From contig NZ_JARXRN010000016.1 in assembly GCF_029888045.1 (NCBI RefSeq), forward strand, positions 279,775-343,774: a stretch of DNA of 64,000 nucleotides, given 5' to 3'. Under the pieces are notes generated by a model, which ran no database searches, was not told the DNA's origin, and saw only the letters and a list, made by a program, of their open reading frames with translations. Within the stretch, counting starts at the first letter, position 1; each line of letters begins with the position of its first letter. The position numbers and the translations under genes are program-made. This stretch comes from Luteimonas rhizosphaericola. Its GTDB lineage: Bacteria; Pseudomonadota; Gammaproteobacteria; Xanthomonadales; Xanthomonadaceae. Below, in pieces: positions 1 to 11,833 of this stretch.

Positions 1-593
1 GAGGGGTAGTGGACGCCCAGGTAGACGCGCGACAGCCCCACCATCGCCACGAACACCGCCATCGCCGCCGCCACCCACCAGCGCGCGCGGGTGGGCCAGG
101 CCAGCAGCACCAGCACCAGGGCGAGGGTCATCGAGCCCATGGCGTGGCCGCTGGGGAAGCTGTAACTGGTCTCGGGCGCGATCGATTCCCACAGCGTGGG
201 CCGGTCGCGCGCGAACAGCTGCTTGGTGGCGATGTTGAGCAGCGCCGAGCCGCCGGTGGAGATCGCGGCGAACGCGGCGTCGCGCCAGCGCCGGAACGCG
301 GCCAGCCCCACGACCAGGGCGATGTCGACCGGCACCACGCCCCAGGCGTAGCCGATCTGCGAAAAGAACAGGAACACGCGGTCGAAGCCGTCGTGCGCGA
401 CCGCCTGCGCGAAGCGCAGCAGCGGTTCGTCGAACGGGATCGTCTCGGCCTCGTGGACCTCGTCGGCGAGTTCCATGAACGCCCACATCGGCAGCAGCAC
501 GCCGGCGAACAGCAGCACCAGCTTCCAGCCGTGGCGGCGCGCGATGGCGCCGCAGGCGGTGGCGGCCTCGTGCCGCCAGTTCCAGTCAGGCAT
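1..593 (-). CDS. PAP2-family membrane phosphatase (partial, C-terminus cut)
   Basis: The protein begins [20 protein letters not shown] and runs off the left edge before its stop. Hydrophobic helices (for example [20 protein letters not shown]) frame the three PAP2 phosphatase signatures in order: KQLFARDRP, then PSGHAMGS, then [10 protein letters not shown] at the very edge, so the catalytic His and Arg residues are present. The family removes phosphate from membrane lipids such as phosphatidylglycerophosphate or undecaprenyl diphosphate on the periplasmic face; the exact substrate cannot be read here. Its ATG lies 8 bp inside the end of ispG on the same strand, which indicates translational coupling. 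It is missing only a short C-terminal stretch judged by the usual family layout. Confidence 0.85.
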   Translation of the reverse strand, partial: MPDWNWRHEAATACGAIARRHGWKLVLLFAGVLLPMWAFMELADEVHEAETIPFDEPLLRFAQAVAHDGFDRVFLFFSQIGYAWGVVPVDIALVVGLAAFRRWRDAAFAAISTGGSALLNIATKQLFARDRPTLWESIAPETSYSFPSGHAMGSMTLALVLVLLAWPTRARWWVAAAMAVFVAMVGLSRVYLGVHYP

Positions 594-1872
594 CCGCGCG
601 TGGGCCCCAGGTGCGGTCCACGTAGTCGTCCACCAGGGCGACGAAGTCGTGCGCGATGCGTTCGCCGCGCAGCGTCACCGCCTTCTGCCCGTCGATGAAC
701 ACCGGTGCCGACGGCGCCTCGCCCGTGCCCGGCAGCGAGATGCCGATATTGGCGTGGCGCGACTCGCCGGGTCCGTTCACCACGCAACCCATCACCGCCA
801 GGGTCATGTTCTCCGCGCCCGGGCGGGTCACCTTCCACTCCGGCATCTTCGCGCGCACATGCTCCTGCACCACCTGCGCCAGTTCCTGGAAGAACTCCGA
901 CGTGGTGCGGCCGCAGCCTGGGCAGGCGGTGACCATCGGCGTGAACGCGCGCAGGCCCATGGTCTGCAGCAGTTCCTGCGCCACCACCACTTCCTGCGTG
1001 CGCGGCGCGCCCGGCTCGGGCGTGAGCGAGATGCGGATGGTGTCGCCGATGCCTTCCTGCAGCAGCACGCCGAGCGCGGCGCTGGAGGCGACGATGCCCT
1101 TGCTGCCGATGCCGGCCTCGGTCAGGCCCAGGTGCAGGGCGAAATCGCTGCGCCGCGCGAGGTCGCGGTACACCGCGACCAGTTCCTGCACGCCGCTGAC
1201 CTTGGCGCTGAGCACGATCTTCTCGCGCGCCAGACCCAGTTCCACCGCGCGCTCGGCCGAATCGAGCGCGGAGCGGATCAGCGCCTCGCGCAGCACGCGG
1301 CCGGCGTCCCACGGCTCGGCGCGGCGCGCGTTCTCGTCCATCAGCTGCGCAGCGAGCGCCTGGTCGAGCGAGCCCCAGTTGGCGCCGATGCGCACCGGCT
1401 TGTCGTGGCGCGCGGCGAACTCGATCAGCTGCGCGAACTGGGTGTCGCGCTTCTTGCCGAAGCCGACGTTGCCGGGGTTGATCCGGTACTTGGCCAACGC
1501 CCGCGCGCAGGCCGGCTCGCGTTCCAGCAGCTGGTGGCCGTTGTAGTGGAAATCGCCGATCACCGGCACCTCGATGCCCTGCATCGCCAGGCGCTCGACG
1601 ATCCGCGGCACCGCCGCGGCGGCCTCGTGGGTGTTGACGGTGATGCGTACCATCTCGGAACCCGCGCGCCAGAGTTCGGCGATCTGCTTCGCGGTGCCGG
1701 CGACGTCGGTGGTGTCGGTATTGGTCATCGACTGCACCACCACCGGCGCGTCGCCGCCCACGGCCACGCCACCGATCCGCACCTGGCGCGTGGCGCGGCG
1801 CGGCTGCGGCCCGTACGCGGGGAGCGCCGGATCGACGTGGCAGGGAGGCAGCGGCTGCGGCTGTGCGGACAT
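586..1872 (-). CDS. ispG: 4-hydroxy-3-methylbut-2-enyl diphosphate synthase (flavodoxin)
   Basis: IspG carries out the penultimate step of the MEP isoprenoid pathway, reducing MEcPP to HMBPP with a [4Fe-4S] cluster. The 428-residue product has the N-terminal TIM barrel with [24 protein letters not shown] and the family's NPGNVG segment. Cluster cysteines sit in ACPGCGRT (about residues 316-319) and [10 protein letters not shown] (about 350). Length is normal for the short, two-domain bacterial form. It is divergent from xseA across 184 bp and its 3' end overlaps the PAP2 phosphatase gene. The product is cytosolic and iron-sulfur dependent. Assignment is secure. Confidence 0.97.
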   Translation of the reverse strand: MSAQPQPLPPCHVDPALPAYGPQPRRATRQVRIGGVAVGGDAPVVVQSMTNTDTTDVAGTAKQIAELWRAGSEMVRITVNTHEAAAAVPRIVERLAMQGIEVPVIGDFHYNGHQLLEREPACARALAKYRINPGNVGFGKKRDTQFAQLIEFAARHDKPVRIGANWGSLDQALAAQLMDENARRAEPWDAGRVLREALIRSALDSAERAVELGLAREKIVLSAKVSGVQELVAVYRDLARRSDFALHLGLTEAGIGSKGIVASSAALGVLLQEGIGDTIRISLTPEPGAPRTQEVVVAQELLQTMGLRAFTPMVTACPGCGRTTSEFFQELAQVVQEHVRAKMPEWKVTRPGAENMTLAVMGCVVNGPGESRHANIGISLPGTGEAPSAPVFIDGQKAVTLRGERIAHDFVALVDDYVDRTWGPRADA

Positions 1873-2056
1873 GCGCGCAGTTTACCCGGGCGGGCGTGAG
1901 GCCGGCCTGTCGCGTCGGTGGCCGACGCGGCGCGGCGTCCCGCTCCCGCGAGCGGTGCCGGCCCCGGGCGGCCGCCGGCGGCAGCGCGGCGGCCACCGTG
2001 CCGTGCCGCCCCGCCAGGCACGGGCGGCCGCGGCGCCCCACGCTATCCTGCGCCGC

Positions 2057-3424
2057 ATGACCGACGCGATCACCGGCGAGATCCTCAGCCCCAGCCAGCT
2101 CAACACCCTGGCGCGCAGCCTGCTGGAAGACACGTTCCCGCTGGTGTTCGTCGAGGGCGAACTGGGCAACGTCTCGCGCCCGGCCTCGGGCCACCTGTAC
2201 TTCACCCTCAAGGACGCGCGCGCCCAGGTGCGCTGCGCGATGTTCAAGCCCAAGAGCCAGTGGCTGTCGTTCCAGCCGCGCGAGGGCCTGCAGGTGCTGG
2301 CGCGCGGCCGGCTGACGCTGTACGAGGCGCGCGGCGACTACCAGCTGATCCTCGACTCGCTGGAGGAATCGGGCGAAGGCGCGCTGCGGCGCGCGTTCGA
2401 CCAGCTCAAGGCCCGGCTGCAGGCCGAGGGGCTGTTCGATGCCGCGCGCAAGCGCCCGCTGCCTGCGTTCGTGCGCCGGCTGGCGGTGATCACCTCGCCC
2501 TCCGGCGCCGCGGTGCGCGACGTGCTGAGCGTGCTCGCGCGCCGCTTCCCGCTGTTGCCGGTCGACATCCTGCCGGTCCCGGTGCAGGGCGCCGGGGCCG
2601 CCGCGCAGATCGCGGCCACCCTGCGCCGCGCCGCCGCGGGCGGGCGCCACGACGTGATCCTGCTCGCGCGCGGCGGCGGCTCGCTGGAGGATCTGTGGGC
2701 GTTCAACGACGAGGCCCTCGCCCGGGCGATCGCCGATGCGCCGGTACCGGTGGTGTCCGCGATCGGCCACGAGACCGACTTCAGCCTGTCGGATTTCGCC
2801 GCCGACCTGCGCGCACCCACGCCGTCGGCCGCGGCGGAACTGCTGGTGCCCGACCGGATCGATCTCGGCCAGCGCCTGGCGGGGCTGCAGCGCCGGCTGG
2901 CGGGTCTGCAGGACCACCACCTGCGGCAGCTCGCGCAGCGCACCGACCGCGCCGCCCTGCGCCTGAACGCGCTGCGCCCGCAGGCACGGCTGCAGGCCAG
3001 CGTGCAGCGCCGCGAGGAAGCGCTGCGCCGGCTGCGGTCGGCATGGACCCAGCGGCTGGCGGCCCATGCGGCCAGCCTGCGCCACGCCCGCGCCGTGCTC
3101 CAGGCCACCCGCCCGCAGCGGCGGCTGCAGGCCCTGCACGAACGCCTGGCGGCGCTGGGGCCAAGGCCACAGGCGGCGATCGCGCGCCGGCTCCAGCGCG
3201 ACGCGCTGCACCTGCGCGGACTGGCGCGTTCGCTCGAGGTCGTGAGCCCGCTGGCCACCGTCGCCCGCGGCTACAGCATCCTGCAGCGCGAAGACGGCGC
3301 CGTCGTGCGCCGCACCGGCGACGTGGCCCCGGGCGAGGCGCTGACCGGGCGCCTGGTCGACGGCCGCGTGCGGCTGCGGGTGGAGGCGCCCTCCCCGGCC
3401 GCCGGCGCATCCAGCGAGGACTGA
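2057..3424 (+). CDS. xseA: Exodeoxyribonuclease VII large subunit
   Basis: The 455-residue product starts [20 protein letters not shown] and has the expected order: N-terminal OB-fold ([32 protein letters not shown]), a catalytic core with [14 protein letters not shown] and [16 protein letters not shown], the IGHETDF segment, and a long helical, arginine-rich C-terminal region ending in ARGYSILQ. XseA with several XseB subunits degrades single-stranded DNA from both ends. The ATG at 2057 is chosen because the family N-terminus begins here; the reading frame is open upstream but has no family similarity. No xseB is in the window. Confidence 0.96.
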   Translation: MTDAITGEILSPSQLNTLARSLLEDTFPLVFVEGELGNVSRPASGHLYFTLKDARAQVRCAMFKPKSQWLSFQPREGLQVLARGRLTLYEARGDYQLILDSLEESGEGALRRAFDQLKARLQAEGLFDAARKRPLPAFVRRLAVITSPSGAAVRDVLSVLARRFPLLPVDILPVPVQGAGAAAQIAATLRRAAAGGRHDVILLARGGGSLEDLWAFNDEALARAIADAPVPVVSAIGHETDFSLSDFAADLRAPTPSAAAELLVPDRIDLGQRLAGLQRRLAGLQDHHLRQLAQRTDRAALRLNALRPQARLQASVQRREEALRRLRSAWTQRLAAHAASLRHARAVLQATRPQRRLQALHERLAALGPRPQAAIARRLQRDALHLRGLARSLEVVSPLATVARGYSILQREDGAVVRRTGDVAPGEALTGRLVDGRVRLRVEAPSPAAGASSED

Positions 3425-3569
3425 CGCACCCGGGTCTCGCACGCGACGACGGTCGCGGCGTGCGCGTCCATCGCACTGCACCGTCCAGCGTGCGCGCGCA
3501 GCCGACGGGAATGCAGCGTTGCGCAGGCTGGACATCCCTGTCACGCACCCCGTGCGAGACTGCGTCGCG

Positions 3570-5216
<1,647 letters not shown>

Positions 5217-5255
5217 GCGCGCCACGGCATCCCGGACAACCCAAAGGACCCCCGC

Positions 5256-6737
<1,482 letters not shown>

Positions 6738-6741
6738 GCGC

Positions 6742-7524
6742 ATGTGCCTGATCGCCGTCGCCTGGCGCGCACATCCGCGCTGGCCGCTCGCCCTGATCGC
6801 CAACCGCGACGAACTGCACGCGCGGCCCACTGCCGAGGCCGGCTTCGACCCGGAGGCGCCGGAGGTCTACGGCGGCCGCGACCTGGTGCAGGGAGGCGGC
6901 TGGCTGCAGGCATCCACGCGCGGGCGCCTGGCCGCGGTGACCAACGTCCGCGACGGCCTGGCGGCAGAGGCGGCGCCGCGTTCGCGCGGCTGGCTGGTGC
7001 GCGACGTCGTCCGCGGCCAGGACAGCGCGTCTGCCAGCGTCGCGGCCGCGATGGCGCAGGCCCGCGACTATGGGCGCTTCAACCTGCTCGCTTGGGACGG
7101 CGATGCGCTGCACTTCGCGAGCAACCACCCCGGGCCGGCCGCGTTCGCGGTCGCGCAGGGCCTGCACGCGATGTCCAATGGCGCGTTCGACGCACCCTGG
7201 CCCAAGAGCACGTTCGCGACCCGCGCGCTGGAAGCGTGGCTGCGGTCGCCGATGGCCGACGCCTGCGTCGCGTCGTTCGAGGAGGCGATCGAGCCACTGT
7301 TCGCGGCCCTGCGCGACACCACCCGCGCGGACGACGACGCGCTGCCCGACACCGGCGTCGGCCGTGCGCTGGAACGCGCGCTGTCGCCGCCGTTCGTGCT
7401 CGATCCGCATTACGGCACCCGCTGCAGCAGCGTGGTGCTGGCGGGAGACCGGCAGTTGCTGTTCGCGGAGCGCCGGTTCGACGCCGGCGGGGCGGCCACG
7501 GGAACCTCCTACCAACGGCTTTAA
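6742..7524 (+). CDS. NRDE (TANGO2-like) family protein
   Basis: A 260-residue protein opening with MCLIAVAWRAHPRWPLALIANRDE; the ANRDE segment and the invariant Cys2 define the NRDE/TANGO2 family. GGRDLVQGGGWL and AAVTNVRD follow as in the family, and a conserved SSVVL appears near the C-terminus. Residue Cys2 is the kind of N-terminal nucleophile seen in Ntn hydrolases, but the biochemical role of the family is unsettled (TANGO2 homologues have been linked to haem or lipid handling). It begins 4 bp after the aldehyde dehydrogenase stop, indicating the same operon. Confidence 0.88.
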   Translation: MCLIAVAWRAHPRWPLALIANRDELHARPTAEAGFDPEAPEVYGGRDLVQGGGWLQASTRGRLAAVTNVRDGLAAEAAPRSRGWLVRDVVRGQDSASASVAAAMAQARDYGRFNLLAWDGDALHFASNHPGPAAFAVAQGLHAMSNGAFDAPWPKSTFATRALEAWLRSPMADACVASFEEAIEPLFAALRDTTRADDDALPDTGVGRALERALSPPFVLDPHYGTRCSSVVLAGDRQLLFAERRFDAGGAATGTSYQRL

Positions 7525-7663
7525 CTGGAGGCGGTCCGCTGAGGCAAAGGCGGGAAGCAAGCCGCCACGGCGTCGCGGTGCGGCGCACGCCGCCTCCGAG
7601 AGTCCGACAGTGGCACCGCCCCGCGGTGCCCATGTTCTATCCCTGCCCCGAAGCCCGCGCGCG

Positions 7664-8233
7664 TTACGGCGGCGCGGTCGACTGCTCCGTACACGCGACC
7701 GGGGCGTCGTTCTCCAGTCGCTGCTGCCAGCCGTTGGCATCACGCGTGGCGATGGTCCCGTTGATGCAGGCTTCGGGCGCGCCATCGCGCCGGGCGACGA
7801 TCGCCCCCGGCAGGACGGGCACCGCGGGATCAGGCGTGGATGCGAAGACTGCCGCTGACTCGGGCGGTGCGGAAGTCCCGTTCTGGATCGCGGCAATGTC
7901 GGAATTCGGGCTCACGTCACCGGCGACCGGCGGCACCCCGGGTCCGGACCTGACTGCATCGCCATCGGCGCCAGGCACCGTAACCGGGCCGGCAGAAGTG
8001 CCAGCCGGTCCACCCGTGTCCGCCTGGCCCATGTCCTGGGGTGCGGGCTGCACAGGGTCGGACGGCGGGGCCGGCGCCGCGACGACCGGACGCGGCGCTT
8101 CTCCGGGACCGAATACCGCATCGATGCCGCGACCGATCAGACCGGCCGCCACACCACCCACGATCACCGCAAGCGTCACCGGCAGGAAGAACGACCAGGG
8201 GGCCACGTCGTCACGGATGCCGCCTTCGCGCAT
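7664..8233 (-). CDS. Hypothetical membrane-anchored protein with disordered domain
   Basis: I do not recognise this 189-residue product. A single hydrophobic helix lies near the start (FFLPVTLAVIVGGVAAGLIG, residues about 15-34), followed by a long Pro/Ala/Gly-rich, presumably disordered stretch (APRPVVAAPAPPSDPVQPAP and onward). A compact C-terminal part contains EACINGTIATRDANGWQQRL and a second cysteine in PVACTEQ, which could form a disulfide. This layout suggests a periplasmic domain tethered by an N-terminal anchor. The ATG at 8233 directly precedes the anchor. It is convergent with the NRDE gene (139 bp apart). Confidence concerns that it is a real gene rather than any function. Confidence 0.6.
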   Translation of the reverse strand: MREGGIRDDVAPWSFFLPVTLAVIVGGVAAGLIGRGIDAVFGPGEAPRPVVAAPAPPSDPVQPAPQDMGQADTGGPAGTSAGPVTVPGADGDAVRSGPGVPPVAGDVSPNSDIAAIQNGTSAPPESAAVFASTPDPAVPVLPGAIVARRDGAPEACINGTIATRDANGWQQRLENDAPVACTEQSTAPP

Positions 8234-8594
8234 GCGCCTGCTCCCGAACTGCCGTGAATCCGATGGAGGACATCATCGCCGAGATTGCGTCGATATGCTG
8301 CGACCGCCGGATGCAGGTGCAATCCCGGTGGCAGGGCGGCCCCGCGATCGCCCAGGCGGCCACACGCCGCATGCACTCGGCCGGCGACAGCCGGACAAGC
8401 AGAAGGCCCAGTCTTCCGGTCTGACCCGGTCGGCTGAGCCTTCCTTGCCGAAGCGATTGCTTCCGGCTTTCGCCTTCCGCTTTTTCTTCGACACGCAAAG
8501 GTTACCGCCACACTGGTTAGCGTCGCGTCCACCATCCGTTAGCGAAATGTCATTACCCGACCGCTCGTCGGCGACGCAGTTCCCGCGGCCGGCG
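8234..8594. other. 361-bp intergenic region, locally less GC-rich
   Basis: No gene is well supported here. The part around 8440-8570 is noticeably more AT-containing than the surroundings and, read on the minus strand, carries CGCTAAC twice 22 bp apart followed by GGTAAC, which could be a regulatory region for the upstream minus-strand gene. A short plus-strand frame at 8263-8424 (53 residues, beginning MEDIIAEIAS) and a minus-strand frame starting VSKKKRKAKAG near 8493 are open, but both lack a clear ribosome binding site and drift into composition-driven sequence. Confidence 0.4.
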
Positions 8595-9032
8595 TCATCC
8601 CGGCCAAGGCCACCAGCCACGGCCCGTACGCGCGTAGCGGTCGGCTGCGCGCTCGAAACGGTTGCGCACGCTGATGCCGCCGCAGGCCAGGTACAGCGGC
8701 AGGAACAGCGGTCCCAGCGCCATGTACTGGTACACGTGCGCACGCTCGTGGTCGCCGAGCACGATGATGGGATCCTCGCACAGGCCGGCCCGATGGGCAT
8801 AGGTGGCGCACGACACCTCGAGCGTCTCGCCGGTGTGCAGGATCACGTTGCCCAGCGTCATCGCACCTCCCGGCCCCCAGGGCCAGCGGTGGAAGACCAG
8901 CGCGCAGGTCCGCCGGTCGAGTCGCGCCCGCGCGCCGAATGCCAGCCCGGCGCCCCCGGCGACGAGCCCGAGCAGCGTGTTGGGCAGCGCCCAGGCGACG
9001 CCCAGCGATCCGAGCACGGCGCGACGCGCCAC
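8595..9032 (-). CDS. Small membrane protein with HExxH metalloprotease-like motif
   Basis: With a GTG start at 9032 the product is 145 residues: MARRAVLGSLGVAWALPNTL, where an N-terminal hydrophobic helix pair (residues 6-33) is followed by a soluble part. HERAH at residues 95-99 fits the zinc-binding HExxH motif, it is followed by GPLFLPLY and then FERAADRYA, resembling the downstream Glu/Asp (ExxAD) motif of M48-like gluzincins. I infer a mini-gluzincin-like membrane protein; activity is unproven. An alternative GTG at 9086 would overlap the upstream pspC-like gene by 31 bp; the 9032 start leaves a 23-bp gap and starts just before the helix. Same strand and likely co-transcribed with the PspC gene. 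Confidence 0.65.
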   Translation of the reverse strand: MARRAVLGSLGVAWALPNTLLGLVAGGAGLAFGARARLDRRTCALVFHRWPWGPGGAMTLGNVILHTGETLEVSCATYAHRAGLCEDPIIVLGDHERAHVYQYMALGPLFLPLYLACGGISVRNRFERAADRYARTGRGWWPWPG

Positions 9033-9055
9033 TCCGGCACGCGGCGGCGACCCGA

Positions 9056-9271
9056 TCAGTCGTTGCCTTCGGGAATCAGCAGCCACAGCACCAGATAGAC
9101 CAGGATGCCCGGGAACGCGGCGGACAGGACCGAACCGAGCACGTACAGCACGCGCAGCAGGGTCGGGTTCCAGCCGTAGCGGTGCGCGATCCCGCCCACC
9201 ACGCCGGCGAGCACGCGGTCGTGGATCGAACGGGTCAGCCCGGCGGGCTTGGCGGTGGTGGTCTGGCTCAT
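9056..9271 (-). CDS. PspC-domain envelope stress protein
   Basis: A 71-residue protein consisting almost entirely of the PspC domain: RSIHDRVLAGVVGGIAHRYG, NPTLLRVLYVLGSVL and a final transmembrane helix GILVYLVLWLLIPEG. PspC-type proteins sit in the inner membrane and in enterobacteria help activate the phage-shock response; stand-alone copies occur widely in Xanthomonadaceae without the rest of the psp genes, and none are nearby here. It lies directly upstream of the HExxH membrane protein gene. Length and start (MSQTTTAKPAGLTRS) match free-standing PspC proteins. Confidence 0.88.
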   Translation of the reverse strand: MSQTTTAKPAGLTRSIHDRVLAGVVGGIAHRYGWNPTLLRVLYVLGSVLSAAFPGILVYLVLWLLIPEGND

Positions 9272-9394
9272 GGCGGCCCCCGTGGATGCTGGGCGCAGTC
9301 TAGCGCCGCGATCGTGAAGGATTCGCGGCGGTCCGGCACTCCGCCTGCGTCCGCAACGCTGGGGGCCCGCGCAAGGCGGCGTGGAGCGCGCAGG

Positions 9395-10465
9395 TCAGCG
9401 CGCGCGCGCCGCCAGCCAGTCGTGGATCGCCGTGGGCACTTCCTTCTGCGCGCGCCCGGACACGTAGATGCCGATGTGGCCGCCGCGGAACGAGACCTCG
9501 GAATAGTCGTCGCTGCCGACCACGTCCTTGAGCGCGCGCGAAGCGTCCGGCGGCACCAGGTGGTCCTGCTCGGCGTAGATGTTCAGCACCGGCATGTCGA
9601 CGAAGCCCAGGTCCACCTCGCGCTCGCCGATGGTGATGCCCCCATTGATGAAGCCGTTGCCCTGGTAGAACTGCTTGATGAACTGGCGGAAGGCCTCGCC
9701 CGCCTGGTCGGGCGAATCGAAGATCCACTTCTCCATGCGCAGGAAGTCCTCCATCGCCTTGCGGTCGTCGAGGATGTCCACCAGGCCCACGTACTTCTGC
9801 ACGAACAGCCGCCACGGCTTCAGCGTGAGGTAGCAGAAGTTCATCATGTCGGCCGGTACGTTGCCCAGCGTGTCGACGAACAGGTCCACGTCCAGCTCGC
9901 GGGTCCAGTTCGAGAGCATGTTGTCCTCGGTGTGGAAATCCACGGGCGTGACCATGGTGACCAGGTTCTTGACCTTGTCGGGGTGCAGCGCGGCGTAGCA
10001 CAGGGAGAACGCCCCGCCCTGGCAGATGCCCAGCAGGTTGACCGCCTCGCGCCCGCTGCGCCGGCGCAGCACGTCGACCGCGCCGCCGAGAAAGCGCTCG
10101 ATGTAGTCCTCCAGCGTGAGGTAGCGATCGGAGCGGTCGGGATAGCCCCAGTCGATGATGTACACGTCCTCGCCGCGTTCGAGCAGCCCGCGCACCAGCG
10201 AGCGGTCGGACTGCAGGTCGACCATGTACGGGCGGTTGACCAGCGCGTAGCACACCAGCAGCGGCACCTTCGCCGTCGGCGTCTTCGCGCCCACGTACCG
10301 GTACAGCACCGTCTTGCCGTCGCGCCAGATCTCTTCCTTGCCGGTGGCGCCGTAGTCGTAGTCGCCGACTTCACGCAGCGTCTGCAGGCCGGCGGCGAGC
10401 TTGTGCTGCACGCGCATCGACTCGTTCGCGAGCCGGTCGGGGGTGATGGACAGGGGTCCGTGCAT
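9395..10465 (-). CDS. phaC: Class III poly(3-hydroxyalkanoate) synthase subunit PhaC
   Basis: PhaC polymerises (R)-3-hydroxyacyl-CoA into polyester granules. The 356-residue product is the short class III form. The lipase-like box GICQGG places the catalytic Cys at residue 148; the Asp is in AEQDHLVPP and the His in RGGHIGIYVSG, completing the triad. The start at 10465 (MHGPLSITPDRL) is preceded by GGAAGGAG, a strong Shine-Dalgarno sequence inside the end of phaE; the longer open frame has no family similarity. phaE ends 1 bp upstream, so the two subunits are coupled, as expected because class III synthase needs PhaC plus PhaE. Confidence 0.96.
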   Translation of the reverse strand: MHGPLSITPDRLANESMRVQHKLAAGLQTLREVGDYDYGATGKEEIWRDGKTVLYRYVGAKTPTAKVPLLVCYALVNRPYMVDLQSDRSLVRGLLERGEDVYIIDWGYPDRSDRYLTLEDYIERFLGGAVDVLRRRSGREAVNLLGICQGGAFSLCYAALHPDKVKNLVTMVTPVDFHTEDNMLSNWTRELDVDLFVDTLGNVPADMMNFCYLTLKPWRLFVQKYVGLVDILDDRKAMEDFLRMEKWIFDSPDQAGEAFRQFIKQFYQGNGFINGGITIGEREVDLGFVDMPVLNIYAEQDHLVPPDASRALKDVVGSDDYSEVSFRGGHIGIYVSGRAQKEVPTAIHDWLAARAR

Positions 10466-10466
10466 G

Positions 10467-11771
10467 TCAGGCTCCTTCCTGCCCGTCGCCGGGCATCGGC
10501 AGCGGCGCGTCGGGGATCGGGATACTGGACGAGAAGCCATTAGTCGGCGCACGGCGCGCGCTCACCGCGGGCCGCGCCGCCACCTTGCGCACGGGTCGCC
10601 GCGGCTTGCCGGTTGCGGACGGCTTGCCGCCCGCCGCGCCCTTCGAGCCGGCCGACCTGACCGGCGCGGCCTTGCCGGCGGCCGATGTGCCGGCAGGCGA
10701 CTTCCGGGCAGGAGATGCGCTGACTTGCGCGTCGCGGGAAGGAGCGCCGGCCTGCTCCGCCCGGGGCGGAGAAGACTTCGCCGGAGGCGGCGACGCATCC
10801 GCACGCCGGCTGCGCGCGCCGCCAGGTGACGGGCGCTCGCGCGCCGGTCGCGGCGCCGTGGGCGCGGGACCACCCTCGGCCGCGTCGCGCAACCTGCGCA
10901 TGGCGCGCTCGAGCTCGACGATCTTGCGGTGCGCGGCGTCGACCTCGGTACGCGTGGGCATGCCCAGCGTCGTGCAGGCCTGCTCCACTTCACGCTGCAC
11001 GCCCGCGCGCAGCCGCATCTGCGCATCGACCAGCTGCGCATAGGCGTGGCGGAATTCCTGCGACAGCGCGATCTCGGCATACGCCTCCTCGGCCGCGTCG
11101 ATCCACAGGTCGAACAGCGCACGCGGGGTCTCGATCTGGCGCCCGGGTTCCTCGTGCGCGGCCAGGCGTTCCTCGAAGATCCGGAACGCCTCCTGCGAGG
11201 CCTTGAGCATCAGCGCGTTGTACGCGGTGCTCGCCTCCTCGTACTCCAGCAGCGCCTGCGCCAACTGCTGCCAGCGTTCCTGGTGCTCGCGGCCGGCGCC
11301 GAACGCCGGCAGGCGCAGCCACGACATGCCCTCGCCGCGCACCGCATCCAGCCAGGGCGACGCATCCTCGACCCACTGGTCGAGCCCCGGAAGGCCGTGG
11401 CCGCGCAGCGAGCGCAGCATCTCCGGAAACGGGTTGGCGCCGGTCGCGCCCAGCGCCTGCTTCCAGGCCCGGGCGATGTCGCCGGCGGTGTGGTCGCGCC
11501 CGGCGAACTGCGCCGCCACCTGCTGCATGTGCCCGTACCAGTCGCGCGCCTGGGCGTTGAAGCGCTCGAGCGCCTCGTTCACGCCGCTGCGGCCGCCGTG
11601 GGCGTAGCGGGTCCACCAGTCGATCGCGTCCTGCCACGCGTGCATGCCGGACTGGCCCGCACCCGGCGCTGCGCCGCGCAGCGCATCGCCCCATGCCGCC
11701 CAGTACTGGCGGGCGAGCCGCTCGAAATCCTGCGCCTGCCCGGTGCCCGCGCCGAAACCCTGGTTGAACAT
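10467..11771 (-). CDS. phaE: Class III PHA synthase subunit PhaE with long basic tail
   Basis: The 434-residue protein begins MFNQGFGAGTGQAQDFERLA and contains the PhaE core: tryptophan-rich helices (DWYGHMQQVAAQF), NPFPEMLRSLRG, and the helical segment YAEIALSQEFRHAYAQLVDA, then a coiled stretch ending in VDAAHRKIVELERAMRRL (about residues 268-290). PhaE forms the active synthase with PhaC. From about residue 300 the protein continues as a low-complexity Ala/Pro/Lys/Arg/Ser tail of about 130 residues (GKPRRPVRKVAARPAVSARR near the end), reminiscent of histone-H1-like tails. This makes it longer than textbook PhaE (about 360). Followed by phaC with a 1-bp gap. Confidence 0.92.
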   Translation of the reverse strand: MFNQGFGAGTGQAQDFERLARQYWAAWGDALRGAAPGAGQSGMHAWQDAIDWWTRYAHGGRSGVNEALERFNAQARDWYGHMQQVAAQFAGRDHTAGDIARAWKQALGATGANPFPEMLRSLRGHGLPGLDQWVEDASPWLDAVRGEGMSWLRLPAFGAGREHQERWQQLAQALLEYEEASTAYNALMLKASQEAFRIFEERLAAHEEPGRQIETPRALFDLWIDAAEEAYAEIALSQEFRHAYAQLVDAQMRLRAGVQREVEQACTTLGMPTRTEVDAAHRKIVELERAMRRLRDAAEGGPAPTAPRPARERPSPGGARSRRADASPPPAKSSPPRAEQAGAPSRDAQVSASPARKSPAGTSAAGKAAPVRSAGSKGAAGGKPSATGKPRRPVRKVAARPAVSARRAPTNGFSSSIPIPDAPLPMPGDGQEGA

Positions 11772-11833
11772 GCCGTCCTCCTGCTGTCGTCCCGATCATA
11801 GCAACGGCAGGCGACGCTCCGGCGCCGGCGGAC

